Source: Larus michahellis (Eukaryota; Chordata; Aves; Charadriiformes; Laridae). Taken from it: 64,000 nucleotides of DNA. Positions within the stretch are counted from its first letter, which is position 1. Every line of letters begins with the position of its first letter. Both the position numbers and the translations under genes were made by a program. The stretch covers positions 109,625,847 through 109,689,846 of the forward strand of contig NC_133898.1 in assembly GCF_964199755.1 (NCBI RefSeq), given 5' to 3'. The notes under the pieces were generated by a model. The model had not been told where the DNA came from and ran no database searches. It saw nothing but the letters and a program-made list of their open reading frames with translations. Shown here in pieces: positions 36,377 through 50,700 of the stretch.

Positions 36377-39300
36377 GACAAATTGCTCTCCAAAAAGCAT
36401 GGGAAATGGAAAGCCTTTATGAAAATAAATACATGAGCTTCGTGAAAAAATACATTCACAGATATATAGTAGGTTATTAACAATTACATTCAAAGATGTA
36501 GTTATTTTCAGCAACAATTCACAAATCAGTGTTGGATGTAGAATTTTTGATATGAAAGTTGTATTATTTTATAATAATTTGCTATTGAATGTAAACCCAA
36601 ATTTATTTTGGTTGAAATAAACACTATATAGTGTACAGCGAAGGCTTTTGAAAGCTAATAACTATTCTAGGAAAAAAAATGGTAACAGTTTGCTGGGAAA
36701 AAATATTAAGGGAGAAATAAAAGAAGTTGCAGTCTTGCAGTGAAAAACATGACTTTAGTTAAACTCCAGAGAAACAATCTGAAAAACAGCATGTACCGTA
36801 TCTTGAGACAAATCTTTAATTGAAAGCACTGGGGCACCAGCAGAAATTACACTGTTTGATCAATGACAGGTTGGAAACTGCAACTAACTCATTCGCACTG
36901 AGGGAAATGTGAGGTCAAAACTAAGTTTTGGAAAAGAAATATTCATTCTTCAAAAAGGATGAGCTTTGACTGTATAAGATAGAGATAACTAAGAAAGGAA
37001 ATGAACTATTTTAGGGATTTGCTGTATGGGGTGGAATTCCATGGGAGTTCAAGCTATATAAATTGGTAAGAAAGTACTTAGACTAAGGTTCATTGCTTTT
37101 ATGCTAACGAGGGATGGTGAGAGATTTTCTAAGCTCCTTGGAACCTTTAATCAGAAAACAACAATTTTTAGAAGCAGACTTCCTGTATTGGTACGTTATC
37201 AGCTGGTTTCACCATATTTGTATGCATCCATACAACCAATAAATTTGGATCAGTGGTTTCAAATATGTTCATAAGAGAAAGTGATTGCTGCAGCAAAAGC
37301 TAGGCACATTACAGCCCAAGGAGAAAATGGATTGAAAATGAAGACAATATTGTAGTAATTAAAATAGATATAAAATTAATCTATAAATGAGAAGGTACCT
37401 AACTATTATAGGAGAGACATTCTCTCTCCTTTTCCTCTCTTCTTTCTCTCAGCTTTTCCCATAGGAAGAGTTGGAACAAAGAAATCTAATTAATTTTAAA
37501 GAGATGCTTAATCAGTGTATGAAGGGGGCTATATGATGTAGTTGAATCTGACTGCAGGGAACCGAACGAAAACTACTGGAGGTACCGGGAAGGCTCAGAA
37601 AAGTATTAAACTATTTGTCTTCTCTTCTACAAAGTGATATGCATTGGTGTTTACTAAAATGCTCAGCTAAAGGCTGACAGAACTACTAGCCACAAACAGT
37701 AGGTTTCCGGAGCAAGACAGACTGAGAAAAGTAGGGGTTTTCAGAGAAAGATAGCTAGAGTGTATTTAGATAAATTAGATATTCATCAGTTTGGCTGGCT
37801 GTGATAAATTTGGTTATTTAGACAGTAAGCAATCTTAAAGATACTAGCAGTTATGTAGAAAACGTACGGAGGATTGGAGAAGTACGGCAGAACTGCAAAA
37901 GGGCAAATACAGGGTCAAAAAAAGAGAAAATAGAAACAAGAAATTATAATTTGTAAATTTAACTTCTGGTGGAAAAATCTGGAACTAACATGATCTCTTT
38001 AGTGAGCTGGAATATGGTATACAGTGTATGCATGGTAAATTGGTAGACGGCAGGAAAGTGGCAGGACCTCTAAGAATGTGGAAAGATGCTACGAATTTAA
38101 AATGACCTTGGAGAAGTGGTCTGAAAAACATAATGAAATTTCCTACAGACTTTCATTTGTATATCTACTCCTAATTAAAATGTCTGTCCATAGTGTGCTT
38201 CTATCCCATCTAGCTATGTCTGTGATATAATGGCTGTTCAATGGAATTGCATAAAACAAACTAAATTACTAGTGCTATTGGTAACTGTCTTCATCTCAAC
38301 AGCAGAAGCTGTATCTGATATAACAGTAACATTATTTGGATAAACCCAACCATTCAGGAAATGAAAAAAAAAGCATTTTGAAGGAAAAAAAACCCTGAAC
38401 TTCGCCTAGCTTTTGCCTATGCAGGTGAAACACACTGAAATAATAGTTGTGTTAGTCAGCTTATGTTGTCTTGCTTATGGTAGTGTGAGAACAGAATCAG
38501 GCTCTCTGATTTATTAAAAATGTAATGGAAGCCAGTAAGCGTATTTTAATCTAAATGTTTCATCTACATGAGATGCAGAATGGCTTAATTTCTTGAGGTT
38601 TTGGTAGTTTTCAGTTTCCATGTCTTATGTTTTTGCAATTTTGACAATGTAAAGGAAGGGAAGAGCTGGAATGAGTTAGGGGCACAAGGAAGAAGGGGAG
38701 ATGCTGAAATAAAACAAATTATTTCTATGGAGGTAGAAAACAGAATTAGGGTTTTGGGATAATCACATAAAGAACACTGGAGCATTGTAAATTCTGCTGG
38801 CATGTGCGTCTGATTCTGTGGGATGCAGGCTTCGCCCTGATACTCATTTTTTATTACAAACGTATTTAGTACCATGGGTTATAGTTTTAGCTCATTCTAA
38901 GATTTAAAACAAGAACAAAATTGTGTGACTTTTTGACAAGAAGTGATGTTTTAGCAGCTTTGGGGCATTGAGTCACCGTAGGCATTTGTGTATCAGATTG
39001 GGTTTTAATGGCTACTTTCTTTGAGATGTGTTATGGCTGCCATTAATAGTGACAGATAGATGGATAGATACAGTTTATGCTTTCATCCCTTTCAGGTGTC
39101 CTGTAACGACTTTGAAACGTCGCATTTTCACTCTCCCGTTTCTCAGGAGGTTATGTTGTTTTTCTCTTCAAAGCCATGGTTCATTCTTAAGCTCAGGCTG
39201 TTCATGGCTTTGGCCAGAGGGAGTCACTGTCATATTTAAAATGCACCACCTCCTCACAGCAGCTGGAAATTAGTGGTTTTATCTAATCTTTATGCACATG

Positions 39301-39388
39301 TAAGCCTGCCTATTAGGCTTTTTTTTTTTTTGAGAAATGAGTTGTGGTTATAAATAACATAACGCTGTTTGTTTTTTATAATTTGCAG
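36377..39388. other. Intergenic, no gene seen
   Basis: About 3 kb of AT-rich DNA, no recognised repeat or exon. Confidence 0.65.
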
Positions 39389-39472
39389 TGTTGCTGAAGG
39401 AGAGTGGCACCAATGGGTTATCAATCTGACCCACAGATGAAAGAGCAAGCAAGCTGACGAAGCCTTTGGTTG
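39389..39472 (+). ncRNA. Candidate non-coding or 5' UTR exon
   Basis: A near-consensus acceptor (pyrimidine-rich TTTGTTTTTTATAATTTGCAG, split around position 39388) is followed 84 bp later by a consensus donor TTG|GTAAGG. All three forward frames contain stops, so it cannot be an internal coding exon. It lies 7.4 kb right of the FBXO25 promoter in divergent orientation. Pure splice-signal inference; chance pairs of such signals are common. Confidence 0.25.
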
Positions 39473-42400
39473 GTAAGGTATTAGAGTGATGTGGTTAGAA
39501 TAATTTTATCCTTTCTTGGAAGGATGCAAAGTTAAGTGATTGTAATGAGTGAAACCAAAAACTGAAGATTGATTATTCTAGAGGTTGCTCTGTAATATAT
39601 GCTCTATATATTGTATATTTAGAGCTAACTTTACTACTCAAAAGTCTATCAGAGGTTAGTACATGATCAGTAATTCTATACCTCATCTTTGGTCGGCCTC
39701 ATGATTAGTAATCCTATGTGATCTGTGGTTGTAAAGATTTCCCTTTGGAAGCACTAAACAGAGGAAGTCTTGAAAAGTAATATATTTTGTGAAATAGTAG
39801 CACAATATACTTTTATGATCCGTATTCATAGTATTGCTCACCGTGTGATTACAATCCCAAAATTCACTTTTCCTACCAAAGAATCTGAAATGCTAGCTTT
39901 TTATTGTTATTGTGAGTTTGTCCAGTAAAGTTTTATGGGTTGAACTTCCTGCATTTGGTTATTTGTTCTTTGCTGACTGTGTTAATATGAACACCACTTT
40001 GTGTGACAGCCTTCCTTAAGTGTCATCCAAGCCCCAAGGGAGTCAAAGAGGATTTTGACCTTTATTTCAAAGAAAATGAATCAGGCTTGTTTATACAGAA
40101 GGAAAGCAACTGCATATATACAACTACAGTTCTAAACTTTATAGTTAAATTCAGTGCCAGTCTAGTACTAAAAACAGTCATCAACAATCTGTGCAAATTT
40201 CAGGTTTGTTTTCTTGGTGGTTTTATTTATCTTCTTTTCTTGTTTTGCCTTGTAACAAGGAAGAAACAAAAGCAGCGTTTTCTTCAGTCACAAATAGATT
40301 TCTGCATAGCTCTTGGGACTATTCTGCTACACGGAGCAGGACTTCTTGGCAATCTGTTTATCCAGTTCTTAGCAAGGTTTAGAACTATTAATTCTGAATG
40401 TGCATTTCTTCACGTGTTTATTGAAAACTTTGATTTTATGATTATAACTTTGATATTATGATTTTATAAATAAATATCAAATCTGTGGAAAGGGATAGGA
40501 ATTTTTAGGAAATAGTTGAACGCCTTGTGCGTAGCAAAATTCTTCTTCCTGGTGCATTTTGATATAAAAAGGGTGATTATAATTAAACCAGTCATAGTCA
40601 TTTTCAGAAGCACATAGGGCTGGAAGACACGTAGATTTCATTCATTCATTATTTGAACACAAGCAATATGCAAAAAATTAAATCATTTTTAAAACCTATT
40701 AAGATAAAACTGACTCATTAACACCCATAGAAGAGTAGAGAAACAGCAGGAATTGAGCAATGTGCCTTTCAAGTTGGAAATTTACGCTAGCAAATACCAA
40801 TAAACAATGTGAATAGTCTTGCCAATAGCTAGGGATAGCTAGGTGTACAGTTATCCCACCATCTAGAGGCAAGAATCACTTACATATTTTTCTCCTGCAA
40901 GTACCCTAGTTAAATGAACATTTACTGCAGCAATGATCACCTATCCGTACCCAAAGGATAAATAAAGGTCTTTAAAACTGTGAGAATGGAACAGGAACCA
41001 CATTTCCTTGTTTCTCTTTTTTTTTTCCCCTTCCCTTTCTCCTGCTTCTTCTTCCTACCTTAACTTTCCAGATTTCAGACAGCGTATGTCCCTTACTGTT
41101 CCTTAATAAAAAACCAAAGGACTTGCACACACACAGCAGACAGCTGTGGGCTAGTGGCCAGTCTGCTTTCAGTTGGTTTCTGGCTTCTGTGGAGGTTTTT
41201 TTTCTTTCCAGTTCTGACCTAAGAAAAAGGCTGTCCTGGACCAGTAATGTCTCCCCAGACTGTGGTGATTCTCTGCTCTTTTGAAGGTACCGTGTTTAGC
41301 ATCTAGGTCATTCTGTGGACCCTTTGAGAAAACAAAATAGTACCCAATGACTGCATCCACACAGTCATATTAAACATCTGGAAAATGAATTTTAGGGCAA
41401 AATGGCATTCTTTTACATCTGCCGTGATGTAACAGGCATCTCAGATCTCTCTGGTATATGTCACCAGTATCCCGCAAAGGAAACTTTGGGTGTGTACAGT
41501 GCTTAAAACATCCCGCAGAGCGCATCACCTGCTGGATCTGGCACTCTGCAGGCTCTGGCTGTTCCAGCTGCTCTTGCAAAAAGATGACAAAGTAGAACTC
41601 CTAAGGATCCTTAATAGAAAACAACCAGAATGCAGGCTGCGTGTGAGGGCAGAATGTAAATCAGGAAGATGTGCTATCTCTAATGGTCTATAGGTAATTG
41701 TTTCCCCTTCCCAAAGCTGAAGAGTTGATATAATGGTGGAGGTTAACAGTCACTCCTAATCGCTAGCAGTAGGTCTTTGGGATGAACTGGAATTTGAAGC
41801 ACTCTATGAAGTACAGTAAAGATGTAGCCAGTTTGTTTAAGGATATAGCTAACTTGTTTAAAGGTGGCCCAGTCAGATCCTTTATATTCTATGATTGTTA
41901 CAAAGGTCCAGTTCTGTGAAGCCAGCAGTTGTGAAAACTACTGAAACAAAGGAATTTTTCCCAGGTAAGGGCAGCAGGATTGCACCCTATAGAATTCTGT
42001 TCTATGGGATCTTCATCACATTTAAATCAATATGCTTAGAAGAACTTATTTATGATTGTACTAATAATTAATTGTTGTTATTAACATCTACCCTTATGTT
42101 AATTCTTCAGCTTTGGGAGGATGCAGCAGTTACCTATTGATCATCAGAGTTAGCACATCATTCTGATTTACCTGTCTGAAAGATACTACAATTTGTTGTT
42201 GCTAAATTAAAAACAGTTAATCGCTTTCCTGTATTCATTTATATGAAGGAGATGATTTCCTGATTAAATTTGCTGACAGTTCTAAACAGTAAATGCATGC
42301 AATGTACTATTTTTGTGTCTCTATTTTATAGCACAGTTATATTTTACTCATTTAATTAAATAAAAAATATGAGGGAAGAAGTAATTTATAACTTAGATAA

Positions 42401-43429
42401 TAGATCTTTCAGCTCCAGAGCTGGGATCTGTACAAAATGTATTTGGCATAGTAGAGGGGAAGAGGGTCAGGGGAAAAGCCGTTTTTCAACCGTTAAAACT
42501 GGAGTAGGCTGAATTTCTGTAGCAACAGATGAAGTTTCATCTGAATGTAACAACCATTTTGGATGCTTCTTCCTTTGGTAGTCACTTCCTTGCTTGTTAT
42601 GGAAACTACCTGTTTTAGGGAGTGTTAATCTCATGACAGTAACTGGAATGAAGTGGTGCTGCAGCAATTACATCTGTGAGATTAACTGGGCTCAGTAACT
42701 TCAGTCAGAATTTGGCAGGGTGAAGACTGGCCCCAAGATGCTGTTGTTGTGTAAGAAGTTAAGTAGGAGCTGCATCATCTCTTGAATACAGGCTATGTTA
42801 TTCCATAACATTATGGTTCTGTCACACTGGAAAAGCAATGTGCCAAAATATCTGCACCCAGAATCAGTGGAACCCCCAGGTTGTGGAGACCAATGCTTGG
42901 GGATATGGGTACAAGATTTAGGCTATATACTTTTAAAATAGCTCCCATCTTTTTCTCAATGCAGCCTCAATCACATCCCATGGCTCCTGAAGTAGCTGCA
43001 CTTCTGCAGCAGCTCTTAGTACTTTTCATGGGATCACAGAAGGTAAATTATCACTGACAATGATGTGTTAAGTCCAGTGCCTTTCCCGTGAGGATGCTGA
43101 GGGCAGTTTTCACCCATAATTATGGTCTAACTTATTAGTCAACATGGCTAGCAATGTGCATGATTTTCCTAGGACGTGGTTCAAAGCCTTGTACCTGGAA
43201 TGCTCTGGTCTAGCAGTGTTCTTCAGTGCTAAGGGAGCTGAACCACCTGCACATTTGCTTGTAACACAAATCCAGAATTTGGCAGAACCTTCTTGTGGGT
43301 GAAGAAGGAGGAACGAGGCAGGTAACGGAGTGCTCCCTATGGTTTTTATCCTCACCTAAGACCAGCGCATCCTTATCCTCACCTTTTATTGTATCCTAGC
43401 TGATATAAGCATGGTAGAAAGAGAGGCAG

Positions 43430-43545
43430 CAGGTTAATTATAGACAGGATTTTTCAGATTATAGACCGATAATTCTAATTTCTAAGATTCTAAATTCTAA
43501 TAATTTCTAATTATAGACAGATAAAGACAGGATTTTTCAAATAAG
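43430..43545. repeat. Local imperfect duplication
   Basis: AATTATAGACAGGATTTTTCA-type sequence at about 43437 recurs at about 43510-43540 with a small insertion, and between the copies ATTCTAA is repeated several times. Looks like replication-slippage growth. Confidence 0.65.
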
Positions 43546-43686
43546 TGTGTGCCAGTCTGGAGAATTTATTTTATTTTCATGTCAGAAAAGTTACTGAATT
43601 AAAACCAATTTGAAATTATTTACCCTTACTGCAGGCCATCCATTTAATTTAATGCAGTACCAGCCATTGATATGATTTATTATTTT

Positions 43687-43702
43687 TATATATATATATA
43701 TA
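43687..43702. repeat. (TA)n microsatellite
   Basis: About eight TA units in an AT-rich context. Confidence 0.85.
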
Positions 43703-44516
43703 ATTTTATGTATTATGTACACACTTTGAGCGTGAAGTCTATCAGGAGATAGATGTTAGCAAAACCTTCACAGCTTCCAACACTGCAAGAATGTAATGGG
43801 CCCCAAAAACTGGCAGTCCTGGTGGTGGGAGGAATAGTCTGATGAATTCTAGTGGCAGCAGCAATTCAGTGGCTGTAAAGCACTGAGTTCAGAGGATGAA
43901 AATGCATTAGGCAAGTGCTGTATACTTCCACTAATACATCACAGCATGATCTATCATGCATCCCCTTTTCCTTGGATGAATTCGCCTTCTAGCAACATCA
44001 GCACAAATATTTGGAAGAAGATAAAGAAACATATGGCTTGCAGTACTTCACTGACAAATTGCTTCAGCAGAAAGCATGCCTTTTCATTTACCTTCTCAAC
44101 CAATGCTTAGAGTTAATCACAGCAACTAAGTGCCACTGCTGTGCCATATGGAAGTGGAGCTAACTGTGTTAACAGAAATTTAAACACATGTGGGGAGAGT
44201 CACAGGAATTATGAGACCTGGGATTGTGCATTTAATAGTCAGACAGGAACACTAGACAAAAAAGAGAGGAAAAAGTTGCACATTTCTTGAATCCTACTCT
44301 TTCCAAGACACTCTCTCTTTTGGCTTAAGCTTTCACCTCATATGCTCCTTCATGTATCATTGTCCACCATAAGTTTTAGCTACTTGGTAGATTAGGCAGC
44401 AGTAACACTGAGAATGCAGTCCAGGTCTCACTGAAATCAGTGGCAAGACTCCAGTGGACTAGGGAGAGCCAAAATTTCTCTTTTAATGTAGATTCAATTC
44501 TGTGAAAAATGTTGGC

Positions 44517-44560
44517 TTTAAAAAAAACCCAAAAAACCAAACAACAAAAAAAACCCAACA
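44517..44560. repeat. A/C-rich low-complexity tract
   Basis: Runs of A interrupted by CCC and CC, similar to the tract at 451-490. Confidence 0.6.
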
Positions 44561-46452
44561 AACCTTTCTGCTGGCTGTCTAAATACTACAGGAAAGTGCC
44601 ACAATTGGATCCCTGTTCTCCAGTTACTTGCCATTGTGATGAATTACTGGGTTGTATGGTGCTTTGGGCTTCCAGGTCTAAAGGGATTGTCTTGGCAGCT
44701 TTGCTGTAGCTTCACTTTAATCAATTATGGAATCAAATTGTCCGTCTTCCAGTGTTCTGTAGACCTCTCTTGAAATGATTAGAAAAGATTTAGGGGATAC
44801 TAGATGCCCTCAGTGAGCACGTAACTTCAAAATCTCATTACCACTCATGAGGAATATTCTGAACAGGGCTATTTAAATCACAGGTTCAAGTCCAAATTTG
44901 GACAGTTACTGAATTCTTTCCAGACCTCATGAGAGTGAGTTAAAGTAGGATTAATCTCATCTGACTTCAGCCATCTCTAGTTTAGATATCTCCACCTGAG
45001 CTTGCTACCTGATACTGGCTATGTACTCGGGGGCAAAAAGGCAATTTTAAGGCACATCAGTAATTTGACCTGTTTTACTCTTCTTAGGATGAGATTGTTT
45101 CCTGACAGTGCCTGTGTCTTTCCAATGACTGGAGAGGGAGCCCAAAAATGTAGATTGTAAATATGTCTAGTTAGGTGAAATTCGCTCCCTTTGTGATCAC
45201 CTTTCATTTTCCTACAGGACGTCCCATGTTCCTCCCAGCTTTTGGGGAGCAATTTCGGTTCCCACCATAATTCCCAACTGCTGTACCAGCACTAGGTGGC
45301 CCAACAGAATTGAAACCAAAGCACTGATTACCACTAGCTGACCTTGGAGAACTTGGGCAGCAGGCATGGTAGAAGCTGCGTGGCCTTTATCACAAATGGT
45401 TGATGAGGTGAAGAGAATGGAGAGAGAAGAGAATCAAACTAATTTAAAGATTAGTAGAGACATGCAAGTATGTGCTTAACCTCATAAAAATGGAAAACAG
45501 AACTTTAAATACGCCGCTGTTTTTTTGACACTAGGTGGCAACAGTATACATTAGAAGTAGTGGTTTCTCAACCAGTAAAAATAAACATTACTCAAGGAAT
45601 TGAATGACGGAGAATCACAGGGATTATTTTTTAGAACAGATTTTGCATGAAATTAGAAGAAAAAATAAAGCATATTTAGAATACCATATGTTTCTGCTAT
45701 CAAAATATAGAACCTAGAGAAACTGATCTAAATGTAATAGAAAAGCTTATAATTGCTCTGAGTTAAAATCTGCCCTCCCATGAAAAAGTATTTATTAGAG
45801 TTTGATCAATCTGAACAAAGGCTAAATGTAGCTTTTACTGACTGGATGATTACAGAGGGTCTGGAGGTCAAAGGCTCCGCTGCTTTGCTCCTCAACTTCC
45901 TGAACAAACCAGTGTGTGCATGGAGCTTGAGAGCTGTTTTGTTTTATGATGAAATACGTTTGTAGAATTTACAAATCAAATTTTCATTTCCAGCTCTCCC
46001 ACAGAGAGTAGTAGATACTATGCTGTATGACTCATTTAATTTAAAAAAAACAAAAGACTGAAAGACTGCAGAGAGATGAAATTGTGCTGTTAGTTTGGGA
46101 TGAGAGATCGCAGCTGCAGTTCTCCTTTCACTATGGTCTAAACCTTTTGGTTTGGTCAATGTCATTAGCCAGTGCAGAGGAACAGAAGGATGTGAATTTT
46201 TGATGCTCACAGTTCCTTTTCTTTTCCTGATGCACTTGAGATACCATGTTGGGGCAGTAGCGTGGATATATCTGTACAGGACTTCCCAGCTGCTGGGGGA
46301 AACTTCCCTAATCCTCACTGCTCATTGGTTTAGGATAATTTTTCTGAATATATCTTTCTCACTGTGGTGATTTTTAGGATAAATGTCTCCATCCCGGACA
46401 GATGCAGTACACTCTCATTCGAACTTCCCAGATTCATTTATGGTGTCATTTA

Positions 46453-46605
46453 TAGAATCATAGAATGTGTTGGGTTGGAAGGGACCTTTAAAGGTCATCT
46501 AGTCCAACCCCCCTGCAGTAAGCAGGGACATCTTCAACTAGATCCGGTTGCTCAGAGCCTCATCAAGCCTGGCCTTGAATGTCTCCAGGGATGGGGCCTT
46601 CACCC
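46453..46605 (-). mobile_element. CR1 LINE 3' fragment
   Basis: Short (about 150 bp) leftward-pointing CR1 tail. The plus strand reads ATAGAATCATAGAATG, GGTTGGAAGGGACCTTTAAA, CATCTAGTCCAACCCCCCTG and CTGGCCTTGAATGTCTCCAG. Confidence 0.95.
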
Positions 46606-47356
46606 TATGGAGCATCCCATGTCTGTCAACATCCCATGAGTGCTGATGAGTCATTAGTTCTGTGATACCATAACACAATTTCTACAGTAAATGGGAAATT
46701 TGGATCTTTAAGGACAAGAAGAATTGAGTATTTAAGGATTAACAAAATGTGGAGTAAAATTCCTAGACTATTCACAAATATATCCTTTTAATATTGCTAC
46801 TATTTTGGGAAAAAAAAAATCCTGTTTCTTTTGTAGAATATTATTCTGGGCTATGGATGAGCTTTCTGTAAAATAAAGTGGGCATTGGCTGAATTAGCAT
46901 GTTGCAGACTTTTCTGTGGGTCTAAAACCACAGCAGTGCTCATGGCTGAGGCAGAGGCGCTTGCCTTTTTTTTTTTTTAATGTAAAATCATAGAGTGGAG
47001 TAGAGATCTGGGCACTGAGGCCCACTTCCCAACTGTGTCCATATTGTCTTTTAAGTGTACTCTTCCTTCGATCTTCAAGCAGAAGCTCGCTAAGCATCAA
47101 CATTATCTATATTCGGGTCTGTGCTATGGTCAGGTAGTGTGTGTTCAGGTTCTGAGATTGCCAGTAAGTATTTCTGTGGAGAAAAATTCTGTAGCATCAA
47201 GAACAGGCCACCTTTTAACCCAGTCTCAAAGGTTCAAAATCCACAGGATAACTTTCAGTTCTCATGTGACTTTGAGGTGAGGCATGTCCTAAGGGAAATA
47301 TTTTTGTAGGAGAGAAACAATGACCTTTCTTTACTGTTAGCTGAATATGGTAACTT

Positions 47357-47480
47357 CATATTTCACAGATGTGGAGTATGAGGCAGAAAGATTAAATGAA
47401 CTGCTCAAGGCTATAAAGAAAATTTTGTATCAGAGCCCAGATCAGAAGGGAGGAACTGCTGACTCCCAATGCTATGTAAG
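47357..47480 (+). mobile_element. MIR-type SINE relic
   Basis: Matches the MIR core and tail layout: TTTCACAGATGTGGAGTATG, GAGGCAGAAAGATTAAATGAA, CTGCTCAAGGCTATAAAG, ATCAGAGCCCAGAT, GACTCCCAATGCTAT. Old and decayed, assigned by eye. Confidence 0.7.
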
Positions 47481-47744
47481 ATACCTCTCTCTGTTAAAAT
47501 AGGCCTATGAATCATCCTGAAAGCCAACAGTAATGCTTTATGAGTCTCAGCACTGCAGATGCTATTAGTACTGTTGAGGAGGAAGGGACTTCTTTATGAA
47601 TGTGCAGCAATAATCATTCTTAACTCTTATAAGCATTTATTCATATTCAAAGCATTCACAATCTGAATCCAGCAAAACACGTGGTGTGTCAACCCTGCTT
47701 TCCCAGGACTGTCCTTGGCTTTACTTTTACCTTTAAAAATCCTG

Positions 47745-47758
47745 TTATTATTATTATT
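47745..47758. repeat. (TTA)n microsatellite
   Basis: About five TTA units. Confidence 0.8.
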
Positions 47759-50700
47759 GGTTTTCAAAATGAAGTCTCCAAAGATGGTAAAAATGACTTT
47801 GCAGTCATGTCTTCTTCCTGCCAATGCTTTATTTTCCATCCTTAGGAGGTATTTATAAGATATTGTAAGCTTCTTGGTGGCAACAGTCCACAGAGAGAAA
47901 AAAATATCATAATGTGAGCCTTTGTATTTCAGGACATATCTCCATTTGATTCTGAATGATAATACCTGCTTATTTTCTGTCTTTTCAGATATGAACAATT
48001 TTATTGTCCCTGTCTGGTGAATAACGTGTCTGCATATGAGACACATTCTGCTCACTCGCCTTTACTGACACAGACAGCGAGAGCAGAAGACTCAGGGTAA
48101 AGCTCAAATGATCCTTTCACTCAGGGAAAGAAGAGAATCTAGGATGTCTGGGAATAGCAGGAAGACTTTCCTGGGCACTGCAAAGCTACGTTCCAGAAAC
48201 TATTCTGTGTCTGTACGGGAGGAGATTTTCAGGTTGAACAAGAGCAGACCTGTTGAATACATGTCTACATGAGCTACCCTCTTCTGTGATGTAGGCAGTA
48301 CATTAACTCTTAGGCTAGTACATCTCAAAGGACAATGATTCAACAAAAAAACAAGCTTGAAATAAAATGCATGCAAATTCCTCAGAAGTCAGTGGGATTT
48401 ATTTTATACTAACTAATGTACCTGCCTTACTTGAAGCCTGTAGTTGCATAGCAGTATGAGGGATTTTATTGTTGCTCTACAACTTGCAGAGAATATTCCA
48501 GTTCCCAGACCTTGCAGAGTATAACTGGTTTCCCAAGGTTACATGTTGGGACCTAAGGACTTGGACTATAATATTTATGGTGAAACGAGGAAAATATTTT
48601 GGCAGTATCATAGGTATTTTTTTATGCATCTGACTAAAGCTTACAATATGATGATTTGAAAGTGAAACAGAAGTAAAACCAAATACCTCATGCTTGAACT
48701 GTTGAAGCATGTTAAGGCACAAGAAGATTAAGACGCTCTCTTAATGTCAAATTGTCTAACTAGGTACGACATGGAACCAACTATACTGCAGTGCATCAGG
48801 GGACCAATCCTGGGGGTTAAGTTCCAAACTGAGGAAGTAGGAGATAAAGAGCATTTGTGTTGTGGAAGTTTTGCTGATGTTCCTCAAAGGGCTGTTTCTA
48901 TGCACAGACTCAACTGGTTCAGAATAGAGGGTTTGCTGTTGAGAGGACAGGTCCATGCAGAGGAGACAAAATGTAACATCTGCGCTCGAGCTGTGCCCCT
49001 GTTGCCCCTTGCAGGATAAAAACTGCTGAAGAGCATCTGGTTTGACTGTAGATCTGAAACAGAATGATTTCACTTACACTCCCTCCTAGCACTCTAATTG
49101 CTTGTGAGGAGTGACTATGAAGTCATTCTCAGCTGGACTGCCCGTGAAACTCCTTTGGCTCCAGTTACTTTTTCATCAGTTAAGATCATTTGGATCACCT
49201 TGGTTGATATTTTCTAAACCAGGTGAATTTGGAATCAAAAGGCACACTTCTCTAGGCCACCACTGGAGTAAATCAGGAGTAACTCTACTTAATGGTGCCA
49301 CATTGGTGTGTGAGGAGGGAGGCCAGAAATGTCATGGAGGAGGTTCCCTTGGCAATCAAAGTCACTTAGCAGGCTGAGGTGATGATTTTAGTTGCATTTC
49401 AGAAAATAATGTCTCTTATTCTACTGAATAACTTGGTCTTCTGTCTCCCTCTGAACATGATAAACTTCTTGGCAATTCTAGATTAGAAGGCAAATTTCCA
49501 ATGTATATGGGATGTGATGGGAGCCCCTTGCATTCTAGTAATCCCCAAGAAATCAATCATCCCCAGAAGTCAAGATCAGATAGCATATGTTGGCTTGGAG
49601 AGGTATCGGTGTCTGGCCTCGCACAGAAAAAGCTCCAAGGCTGTGGTGTCATCTGTTATTTTCTGTCATCCATGAAGTGGATTATTGCTATAAAGGTGCA
49701 AGGCCTTGAAGAATCAGGCCTGAAGCTTTATAGATTATGGAGGACATTTGCATACTTGAGTGTGAAATGGACTCAAGTAACTTGAAGAGAGAAACAGTAT
49801 AACATGTTGCACGTAGCCTCACTCACAAGTAAGCATTAAGCATAAAAGAGATTTAGTAAGATGCCATCCAGATTCAGTGAGCTCTGAAATGACACTGGTA
49901 ATTGTTGTGGTGTCTGATGTCTCAGGCTAACGTCCCACCATGCTCTCTCATCTGGAAACAAAAATGAGTTTTCTGTATTGTTAGTAGGTTTTCACTTGAC
50001 TTGCAGGCATGAGCTCATGCAGATACTTAGGAAGAAAATCTGCACAGCTTGTTTGCATACAAATACCGTAACTCATTAGCTTGATGTCCTCAGAAAATAA
50101 CTTTTACTTAAGTGGGATTTTTTTAAAATCATAAATGTCGTCACAGATTTTTCATTAAAATTAAATGCTGTATCCCAGGTCCACTTTCACAATGGAGAGA
50201 TGTGTCATACTGTTTTTCCTTAACCAATTATTTGTGTTTAGCCTCCTGCATAACTATCCTCTTTGAAGCTATCACTGCTCGCATTTATATATATGCAATG
50301 TTACATCTTCTTTTTCATTTAGCCATTATCTCATTGATTGTCCTTGGTTAAGTTACTTAAACTGCTGGGGGCCACCATGACATAGCTTGATTTAACACGG
50401 GTATTCTGCTTTAAAGCTGCCTTTTCTCTGGAATAACTTTCATATGTGCTTTCATAGTAATGTCACTTCCCATATGCATTGTGAAGTATGCCGATAAACA
50501 TGTTAGCATAAGGGAATTTAAGTGTCAAGCATGTTATAACCTTTCGGAATTTTCATTAAAAGTTTTAAATTCTAATTAAAAAAAAAATCTTGAAAGTAAT
50601 ATTAGCTATCTTTTTCAGTAACTTTGTTTTGTAGCTGCCACAAGTCACTTCAGACTGTGTTATTAACAGCTCCTAGCAACCAAGTTGTTTACATTCATCC

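Larger units (their letters stand above)
39473..46452. other. Intergenic, no recognised gene
   Basis: About 7 kb. It contains a 152-codon plus-strand open frame from 40003 to 40461 that opens with GTG rather than ATG and resembles no protein I know, a (TA)n run, a duplicated segment near 43430-43545, and A/C-rich low complexity near 44517-44560. Confidence 0.6.

Noticed and set aside
47627..48055. 142-codon minus-strand frame
   Set aside because: Crosses a TTA microsatellite and has no recognisable domain or conserved pattern.
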